Shown: one piece after another, positions 58,016-64,000 of the stretch | Layout: each line of letters begins with the position of its first letter | Position numbering within the stretch: the first letter of the stretch is position 1 | Assembly (NCBI GenBank): GCA_051654905.1 | Contig: JBOFYY010000111.1 | Coordinates: 1-64,000, forward strand | Length of the DNA: 64,000 bases | Direction of reading: 5' to 3' | Source of the DNA: JBOFIQ01 sp051654905 | GTDB lineage: Bacteria; Actinomycetota; Actinomycetes; Propionibacteriales; Propionibacteriaceae | The notes under the pieces: model-generated | The model's input: the letters and a program-made list of their open reading frames with translations, nothing else | Database searches by the model: none | Told to the model about the DNA's origin: nothing | Position numbers and translations under genes: made by a program

Positions 58016-60718
58016 TCAGTTCAGAACCTCCGCAACAGCAGTTCTAACAGCGGTTAGAGCTTCTGGAATTTTATTCATATCTAAACCACCGCCTTGAGCC
58101 AGATCAGCTTTGCCGCCACCGCGTCCGCCTAGAACTTCACAGGCGCGTGCGATCAGTGATCCTGCTTGTAAATCATGATCTCTAGCCTCTTGAGTTGTAG
58201 CTACCACCACAGCTGGTTTATCGCTGCCGCCGATCAAAGCAATAACTCCTGAACGAGCACCTAACCTAGCTCTAAGATCAGTAGCCAAAGTTCGTAAATC
58301 CCCAGCAGTTACTCCTGGGACCTGAGCTGCAACTACCGTGGTTCCTGCAATATCGATTGCTTCATCAAGGATATTATTTGCACGAACCAGCACCTGCTGC
58401 AAAGTTAGATCCGCAATCGTCTTCTCAGCTGTCTTAAGTTGTGCTACTAGTTGCGCGACCCGATCGGTAAGTTGCTCTGGACGAACTTTCAAACTATCGG
58501 TGAGAGTTGCTACCAAAGCTCGCTCTGTTGCAAATTGTTTGAAAGCATCTGCGCTCACCAACGCTTCTACCCGGCGCACCCCAGATCCTACGGAACTTTC
58601 ACCCAGCAGGTTAATCATTCCAATTTGGGAAGAAACTTTAACGTGTGTGCCACCACATAGCTCACGAGAGAAGGGTCCTCCCATCTCAACCATGCGTACC
58701 ACATCACCATACTTTTCTCCGAACATCGCCATAGCACCCATAGCTTTGGCCTGATCCAGAGACATTTCAGTAGCAACTACAGCTAGATCATCACGTACCG
58801 CTTGATTAGCACGATCTTCTAGTTCTGTCTTCATAGCCGCGCTAAGAGCTTGACCACAAGAGAAGTCAAAGCGTAAATATCCTGGTTTGTTATATGAACC
58901 AGCCTGAGTTGCCGTTGCTCCTAGCATCTGACGCAACACCGCATGCACAATATGAGTTGCAGTATGTGCTTGGCTGCCAGAGAAACGAGCAGCCTGATCG
59001 ACTCTAGCCGTTAGCAGATTACCTGTTACCAATTCACCATCGCCCACAACAACCTTGTGAACGATAAGTCCTTTCACTGGACGCTGAACATCAACGACAT
59101 CAAGATGAATACCATCACCAGTCATTACACCGGCATCAGCATCTTGTCCGCCCGACTCGGCGTAAAAAGGAGTCTGTTCTAGAACGATCTCTACTTCATC
59201 ACCGATCTGTGCTCTGTCTGTAAGCTGACCATCTTTGATCATGCCAACAACACGAGATTCGGCAGTTAGCTCGGTATATCCGATAAAAGCGCTTTCGCCG
59301 TGAGCACGTAGTTCCTCATAGGCTTCTTTGCTAGCGGCTGCTCCCTTTTTGGCGCGAGAGTCAGCTTTTGCCCGCTGCTTTTGTTCGCTCATCAAAGCCC
59401 GGAACCGCTCTGCATCAACAGAAAGACCTTGTTCAGCAGCCATTTCTAAAGTCAGATCAATTGGGAAACCATAGGTGTCATGGAGCTTAAAAGCCTCATC
59501 TCCAGACAATACTGAACCCTTTTGGGCATGAATTATCTGAGCAGCACTCTCAAATAGTTGTGTGCCAGAGTTCAAGGTACGCCGGAATGCTTCTTCTTCA
59601 TTACGGGCAAGAAGCGCCACTCGCTCCCACTGTTCATCAATTTCTGGGTATGAAATATGCATCTGGTCCCGAGAAACTGATAATAAATTCACTAGCACAG
59701 CATCATGAACACCTAGTAGACGCATAGCCCGGATACTACGACGCAGTAATCGCCGTAGTACATAGCCGCGAGCTTCATTGCCCGGACGCACACCATCGGT
59801 CATCAGCATCAGTGCTGAACGTACATGATCTCCGACAACACGTAACCGCACATCATCGGTTTCATCGTTACCGTAGATTTTCCCAGCTAGCTGAGCTGCT
59901 CGTTCTATTACTGGGTAGACTTCGTCAATTTCATAAAGATTATTCTTACCCTGCATGAGGTAAGCAATCCGCTCTAGACCAGCACCCGTATCAATATTTT
60001 GGCTCTTAAGCGGGCATTTAATATCAAAATCATCTTTTGCTCGAACTGCTGAAAGTTCTTCAGCTTGGAACACTAAGTTCCAGATCTCTAAGAAGCGATC
60101 CTCATCAGCTTCTGGACCACCATCGCGGCCATACTGTGGACCACGATCGATATAAATCTCAGAGCAAGGACCGCCTGGTCCAGGAACACCCATAGACCAG
60201 TAGTTATCTTTCAAAGATCTACCTTGAATATGCTCTGGACTAACACCACAAGCTAGCCAGTAGTTACGGGCTTCAACATCACCATCAGGGTAATCGGGAT
60301 GGTATCCCGGCCCTAGCACAGTAACCCAGACAGTATCGGGATCGAAGCCGAGACAGTCATCGTCCTGAGAGCCAGTTACGAACTGCCACGCAAATTCGAT
60401 AGCTTCCTTCTTGAAATATTCCCCAAAAGAAAAATTGCCCAGCATCTGAAAAAACGTGCCATGGCGAGTTGTCTTACCAACTTCATCGATATCAAGGGTA
60501 CGAATACACTTTTGAGCGCTAACAGCTCGCTGCCACGGAGCTGGCTCTTTACCTTCAAAATATGGAACAAACGGAACCATTCCTGCAATAACAAATAATA
60601 GATTAGGGTCGTTATGAACCAAGGAAGCAGAAGGCACTATGGCATGACCTTGGTTAGCAAAATAATCAAGGTATCGACGACGGATTTCAGCAGTCTTCAT
60701 GGAGCTCTCGTTATTCAT
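58016..60718 (-). CDS. alaS: Alanyl-tRNA synthetase
   Basis: A 900-residue class II synthetase. It has the catalytic core (IRRRYLDYFANQGHAIVPSASL, motif 2 near GTFFQMLGNFSFGEYF, GPGGPCSEIYIDRGP), the editing domain with HTATHIVHAVLRQ and CGGTHVKVSS, and the C-Ala domain. The ATG six codons on (60700), preceded by GAGAG, is a possible alternative start. A short palindrome (GCTAGT-TAATT-ACTAGC, 60726-60742) lies just upstream. It charges tRNA-Ala. Confidence 0.97.
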   Translation of the reverse strand: MNNESSMKTAEIRRRYLDYFANQGHAIVPSASLVHNDPNLLFVIAGMVPFVPYFEGKEPAPWQRAVSAQKCIRTLDIDEVGKTTRHGTFFQMLGNFSFGEYFKKEAIEFAWQFVTGSQDDDCLGFDPDTVWVTVLGPGYHPDYPDGDVEARNYWLACGVSPEHIQGRSLKDNYWSMGVPGPGGPCSEIYIDRGPQYGRDGGPEADEDRFLEIWNLVFQAEELSAVRAKDDFDIKCPLKSQNIDTGAGLERIAYLMQGKNNLYEIDEVYPVIERAAQLAGKIYGNDETDDVRLRVVGDHVRSALMLMTDGVRPGNEARGYVLRRLLRRSIRAMRLLGVHDAVLVNLLSVSRDQMHISYPEIDEQWERVALLARNEEEAFRRTLNSGTQLFESAAQIIHAQKGSVLSGDEAFKLHDTYGFPIDLTLEMAAEQGLSVDAERFRALMSEQKQRAKADSRAKKGAAASKEAYEELRAHGESAFIGYTELTAESRVVGMIKDGQLTDRAQIGDEVEIVLEQTPFYAESGGQDADAGVMTGDGIHLDVVDVQRPVKGLIVHKVVVGDGELVTGNLLTARVDQAARFSGSQAHTATHIVHAVLRQMLGATATQAGSYNKPGYLRFDFSCGQALSAAMKTELEDRANQAVRDDLAVVATEMSLDQAKAMGAMAMFGEKYGDVVRMVEMGGPFSRELCGGTHVKVSSQIGMINLLGESSVGSGVRRVEALVSADAFKQFATERALVATLTDSLKVRPEQLTDRVAQLVAQLKTAEKTIADLTLQQVLVRANNILDEAIDIAGTTVVAAQVPGVTAGDLRTLATDLRARLGARSGVIALIGGSDKPAVVVATTQEARDHDLQAGSLIARACEVLGGRGGGKADLAQGGGLDMNKIPEALTAVRTAVAEVLN

Positions 60719-60781
60719 CAGGGGCGCTAGTTAATTACTAGCCGAACAAGCTAAAGAAATTGGGATAGTGCAACACTATTT

Positions 60782-61015
60782 TTAGCTAGTTTCAGTTACG
60801 AAACCTAGCGTCTCTCGTAATTCAGTTTCCCGCTCAGTAGCAGCAGCCTTGAAAGTATCAAGGAAATCAGCTAACAGATCTTGAACCTTATCTGTTGCTG
60901 TCGCTAAGCGCTGCTGCACACCGCTCGGAGAAGCTTTCTTGCGAAGCTTATTAGCTTTCACCAACACAACAGTTGTTGCTGCTACTCCGACACCAAACCA
61001 CACCATACGCTTCAT
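60782..61015 (-). CDS. DUF6167 family small membrane protein
   Basis: A 77-residue protein. One N-terminal membrane segment (MKRMVWFGVGVAATTVVLV) is followed by a basic stretch and a helical, charged tail. The family is restricted to actinobacteria and found between rarA/DUF948 genes and alaS. Its function is unknown. Its ATG overlaps the stop of the DUF948 gene by one base. Confidence 0.8.
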   Translation of the reverse strand: MKRMVWFGVGVAATTVVLVKANKLRKKASPSGVQQRLATATDKVQDLLADFLDTFKAAATERETELRETLGFVTETS

Positions 61016-61422
61016 TATTTAGCCTTCCGAGGAGACTTTTTGGCAGTTTTCTTGGATCCAAAGGCTTGGCGGACCCCATAGCTAAAAGCAGCAGTCTTTA
61101 CCAATGGGCCACCCAAAGTGGCAGAAAACAAAGTAGCAAGTTTGGCTGCATTTTCACTAACTACCGTAGCGTGAGTCGAAACCTTAGTTACATCCTCAGT
61201 AACGAAAGAAAGTTTCTCAATCTCGTTATTAGTAGCGCTAACTGTGCCACGTAGTTCATGCAGAATAGGAACCGTGCCATGTCCGAGATCACGAATAGCA
61301 AGGCGGGTCTCTTCTAAAACTCGTCCCAGCTTCAAAAGTGGGACGGCAGTTAAAGCGACAAGCACAACAAAAGCGATAGCGGCAATGAGACCTGCAACAT
61401 CGCCAAGATCCATGGGTATCAT
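61015..61422 (-). CDS. DUF948 domain membrane protein
   Basis: A 135-residue protein with an N-terminal membrane helix (about 5-28) and a long amphipathic helical region (30-100) with heptad-like spacing, ending in a Lys-rich tail KKTAKKSPRKAK. DUF948 proteins are linked to the cell envelope and general stress in firmicutes; the actinobacterial role is unknown. AAGGA lies before the ATG. It forms a pair with the DUF6167 gene. Confidence 0.82.
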   Translation of the reverse strand: MIPMDLGDVAGLIAAIAFVVLVALTAVPLLKLGRVLEETRLAIRDLGHGTVPILHELRGTVSATNNEIEKLSFVTEDVTKVSTHATVVSENAAKLATLFSATLGGPLVKTAAFSYGVRQAFGSKKTAKKSPRKAK

Positions 61423-61469
61423 CGAATTCCTTACCTTCCGCGAAATGGAACAAAGCTAAGCCTAGTGCC

Positions 61470-62876
61470 TTAAGAGGACAATTCGCTGCTTCCTGACTCA
61501 CGAGAGTGTTCAATAGGTCTTAAAAGCTGGTCAATCTGCTCTTTAGCGCGCGCAATATTTGCTTCATTTCCATGATCGCTGGGTAGATAATACGTAGCAT
61601 CAATAAGTTCGTCTGGAAGATACTGTTGTGCAGCAACACCAGCAGCTATCTCATGCGGATAGATATATCCCTTGCCATGTCCTAACGCTTTAGCGCCAGC
61701 ATAGTGAGCATCTCGCAAATGTTCTGGAACCTGACCAATTTTACCGGAACGAACATCAGCAAGAGCAGCATCAATTGCTCGATAAACCGCATTAGATTTG
61801 GGAGCAAGAGCACATGCAACTGTTGCTTGAGCAAGATTAAGGCGAGCTTCTGGCATGCCAATCAACTGCACAGCCTGAGCCGCCGCAACACAGGTTTGTA
61901 AGACCGAAGGAGCCGCCATTCCAATATCTTCACTAGCTAAAACGATTAGCCGTCGCGCGATAAATCGAGGATCTTCTCCTGCCTCAATCATGCGCGCTAA
62001 ATAATGGAGAGCAGCATCGACATCGGAGCCTCGCATGGATTTGATGAAAGCGCTCACCACGTCGTAGTGCTGATCGCCATCTTTGTCATAGCGTAAAGCG
62101 GCTCTATCAACAGATCTTTCAATGATTTGCGTAGAGATTATGGTTTCTTCAGTAGCGGCAACTCCAGCTGCTGATTCTTCCAAAAAGGTCAGCAATCTAC
62201 GCGCGTCTCCCCCAGCTAGATTCTTTAAAGTTTCTCTAGCCTGGCTTGGTAACTCAAAATCAATATCTGGATAAGCAGCTGGTAAGCCACGCTCATCTAC
62301 CAACGCTCGATCAATAAGTCGATCAAGATCAGCATCAGCTAATGGCTGCAAGGTAAGTAGCAGTGATCGTGACAATAACGGCGAGATTACCGAAAAACTA
62401 GGGTTTTCAGTTGTTGCAGCAATCAACGTAACTAGCCGATTCTCCACAGCCGGAAGCAAAACATCTTGTTGCGCCTTTGAAAACCGATGAACCTCATCAA
62501 CGAAGAGAACTGTTGCTCGACCATTTACTAACTCTTTTTTAGCAATATCAAGTTCTTTGCGAACATCTTTAACGCCAGCAGTAACTGCTGATATCTCAAC
62601 AAACCGCGACTTAGAAGAGTTAGCAATAACACTTGCAATCGTTGTTTTACCTACGCCGGGAGGGCCCCAAAGAAAAATGCTCATAGGCTGGCCTTCAGCT
62701 AACCGACGTAACGGAGATCCTGGCAACAATAAATGCTGCTGTCCTACTATTTCTTCGATATTACGTGGACGTAACCGTACCGCTAAAGGAGCTTGTCCAT
62801 GGGTGGCATCGCTGAGCGTACCGCCCAATCCTGAGGTAGGGCTGGCATCGATATTGCCAAACAGATCTTCAGTCAC
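61470..62876 (-). CDS. rarA: Replication-associated recombination protein A (MgsA/RarA)
   Basis: A 468-residue clamp-loader-like AAA+ ATPase. Walker A is WGPPGVGKTT near residue 70, Walker B is TVLFVDEVHRF, sensor 1 is AATTENPSF, and the C-terminal tetramerisation region follows (SAFIKSMRGSDVDAALHYLARMI). It acts at stalled replication forks. It continues the aspS-rarA-DUF948-DUF6167-alaS order that is common in actinobacteria. Confidence 0.96.
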   Translation of the reverse strand: MTEDLFGNIDASPTSGLGGTLSDATHGQAPLAVRLRPRNIEEIVGQQHLLLPGSPLRRLAEGQPMSIFLWGPPGVGKTTIASVIANSSKSRFVEISAVTAGVKDVRKELDIAKKELVNGRATVLFVDEVHRFSKAQQDVLLPAVENRLVTLIAATTENPSFSVISPLLSRSLLLTLQPLADADLDRLIDRALVDERGLPAAYPDIDFELPSQARETLKNLAGGDARRLLTFLEESAAGVAATEETIISTQIIERSVDRAALRYDKDGDQHYDVVSAFIKSMRGSDVDAALHYLARMIEAGEDPRFIARRLIVLASEDIGMAAPSVLQTCVAAAQAVQLIGMPEARLNLAQATVACALAPKSNAVYRAIDAALADVRSGKIGQVPEHLRDAHYAGAKALGHGKGYIYPHEIAAGVAAQQYLPDELIDATYYLPSDHGNEANIARAKEQIDQLLRPIEHSRESGSSELSS

Positions 62877-62892
62877 TCTCTCAGCGTAGCGG

Positions 62893-62932
62893 CGATGGCG
62901 CTGCTTCTACTTATTGAGAAACAGCGCCATCG
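62893..62932. terminator. Hairpin with T-run between rarA and aspS
   Basis: CGATGGCGCTG (62893-62903) pairs with CAGCGCCATCG (62922-62932), then TCTTTTTTT on the plus strand. The T-run is in the plus direction although both neighbours are on the minus strand. It could terminate antisense transcription as well as aspS. Confidence 0.7.
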
Positions 62933-62958
62933 TCTTTTTTTAACTATCTGAAGGTTGT

Positions 62959-64000
62959 TTAAGAAGAAGTAACTTCCTCATTCTTACTGGTTTCGCCCTT
63001 TTTTTCTGGCTTAGCGTCAACGCCAGCTTCTTTACGCTGTTGTTCGCTGATTGGAGCCGGAGCCTCAGTTAGCGGATCTACACCGCCGCCGGACTTGGGG
63101 AATGCAATAACTTCACGAATATTTTCATATCCGCCAAGTAGCATTACCAGACGGTCTAGACCGAAAGCGATACCACCATGTGGCGGAGCACCAAAAGCGA
63201 AAGCATCCAATAAGAAACCAAACTTCTCCTGATATTCCTCTGGAGTAAGTCCCATAACTTCAAAAACTCGCTCTTGGACATCACGACGGTGGATACGGAT
63301 AGATCCGCCACCTACCTCATTGCCGTTACAGACAAAGTCGTAGCCATAAGACAATGCTGATCCAGGATCAGTATCAAATGTTTCTAGGCTTTCAGGCTTC
63401 GGTGAAGTAAAGGCATGGTGAACTGCAGTCCACTTACCTCCACCAAGAGCTACATCGCCCGAAGCAATAGTGTCGGCAGTTTTTTTGAACATGGGCGCAT
63501 CAACAATCCATAAAAAAGACCAAGCATTCTCATCGATCTGCTCGGTTCGCTTTCCAATTTCAAGGCGAGCAGCGCCAAGCAGTTCTTGGGTTTGTTCACG
63601 AAAGCCAGCTCCAAAGAAGATGCAGTCTCCTGGTTTGGCTCCAGTAACTGCAGCAATACCAGCTTTCTCTTCCTCAGAAATGTTCTTAGCAACTGGACCG
63701 CCTAGCTCACCATCTTCTGCGATGGTGATATATGCAAGACCTTTAGCGCCACGTTGTTTGGCCCATTCCTGCCAAGCATCGAAACCGCGACGAGGCTGAG
63801 ATGCGCCACCTGGCATCACAACAGCGCCTACATACTCATTCTGGAATACCCTAAAAGGCGTGTTTTGGAAGAACTTGGTAAGGTCAATGATCTTATTGTC
63901 GAAACGTAGATCCGGCTTGTCAGAACCGTAGTTGTCCATAGCTTCATGCCAAGTCATACGTGGCAGCGGCGTTGGAATATCAACACCAATCAGCTTCCAA
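62959..64000 (-). CDS. aspS: Aspartyl-tRNA synthetase, C-terminal part (5' end outside window)
   Basis: The frame is open to the right edge, reading WKLIGVDIPTPLPRM before the MTWHEAMDNYGSDKPDLRFD segment. Visible are the bacterial insertion (GAD) domain and the class II motif 3 region GGIAFGLDRLVMLLGG, followed by a ~45-residue acidic/basic tail. It charges tRNA-Asp, or tRNA-Asp/Asn if non-discriminating. The N-terminal OB domain and motif 1 are outside the window. Confidence 0.95.
   Translation of the reverse strand, partial: WKLIGVDIPTPLPRMTWHEAMDNYGSDKPDLRFDNKIIDLTKFFQNTPFRVFQNEYVGAVVMPGGASQPRRGFDAWQEWAKQRGAKGLAYITIAEDGELGGPVAKNISEEEKAGIAAVTGAKPGDCIFFGAGFREQTQELLGAARLEIGKRTEQIDENAWSFLWIVDAPMFKKTADTIASGDVALGGGKWTAVHHAFTSPKPESLETFDTDPGSALSYGYDFVCNGNEVGGGSIRIHRRDVQERVFEVMGLTPEEYQEKFGFLLDAFAFGAPPHGGIAFGLDRLVMLLGGYENIREVIAFPKSGGGVDPLTEAPAPISEQQRKEAGVDAKPEKKGETSKNEEVTSS

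Overview
The window is a piece of actinobacterial chromosome with moderate, not high, GC by eye. Lineage markers are a Pup/Dop/ARC locus, the RNA polymerase-binding protein RbpA, an actinobacterial integration host factor (mihF), a helicase-dead PriA, DUF6167/DUF3054/FxsA proteins and two surface proteins with LAxTG sortase signals. Together with amino-acid fermentation genes these suggest a host-associated, anaerobic or facultative member of the Actinomycetaceae or a close relative. The genus cannot be fixed from sequence alone. There are no rRNA genes, CRISPR arrays, prophage or insertion sequences; one tRNA gene (Pro, GGG) is present.

Layout. 1-8 kb: the 3' end of a sortase-anchored adhesin, a phosphoribosyltransferase, a DEAD-box helicase, a broken mtnN (MTA/SAH nucleosidase), lpdA, an unusual HTH-MurA fusion and a pyridoxal kinase. 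8-13 kb: a glycerophosphodiesterase coupled to a UMF1-type transporter, rbpA, fxsA and lnt. 13-18.9 kb: lysine fermentation genes (kdd-kamD-kamE-kal on the minus strand, kamA divergent) with an Lrp/AsnC regulator behind kamA. 19-24.9 kb: a FemABX transferase, YciI, patatin, ilvE, an adenosine deaminase-like enzyme and a DEDDh exonuclease. 25-32.5 kb: tryptophanase with an amino-acid permease, a large FG-GAP surface protein behind a DtxR/IdeR-type iron box, and a dicarboxylate/amino-acid symporter. 32.7-45 kb: tRNA-Pro, der, cmk, pup, dop, arc, trmI, an orphan solute-binding lipoprotein, a HAD phosphatase, rpe, rsmB and fmt. 45-64 kb: an NCS1 permease, priA, thrE, metK, coaBC, rpoZ, gmk, mihF, nusB, efp, paiB, aroK, mltG, ruvX, alaS, DUF6167, DUF948, rarA and aspS (cut by the window edge).

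How the genes fit together. Several units point to a peptide/amino-acid lifestyle: lysine to crotonyl-CoA (the kam genes, but no kce here), tryptophan to indole and pyruvate (tnaA plus permease), a DAACS symporter and a ThrE exporter. Biosynthetic genes that usually sit in the nusB-mihF interval (pyr operon) and around aroK (aroC, aroB) are absent at those positions, which fits a reduced, host-dependent metabolism. The Pup locus encodes Pup ending in GGE, Dop and ARC, but no prcBA or pafA beside them, and ARC lacks the GQYL proteasome-docking tail. This resembles the proteasome-less Pup systems of corynebacteria.

Most notable points: mtnN is broken by an exact 16-bp tandem duplication plus a homopolymer frameshift; an HTH-MurA fusion has a 20-bp dyad just upstream of its start; an iron box precedes the FG-GAP surface protein; ARC/Pup appear uncoupled from a 20S proteasome; and a lysine-fermentation locus has a divergent KamA and an inverted repeat in its shared promoter region.
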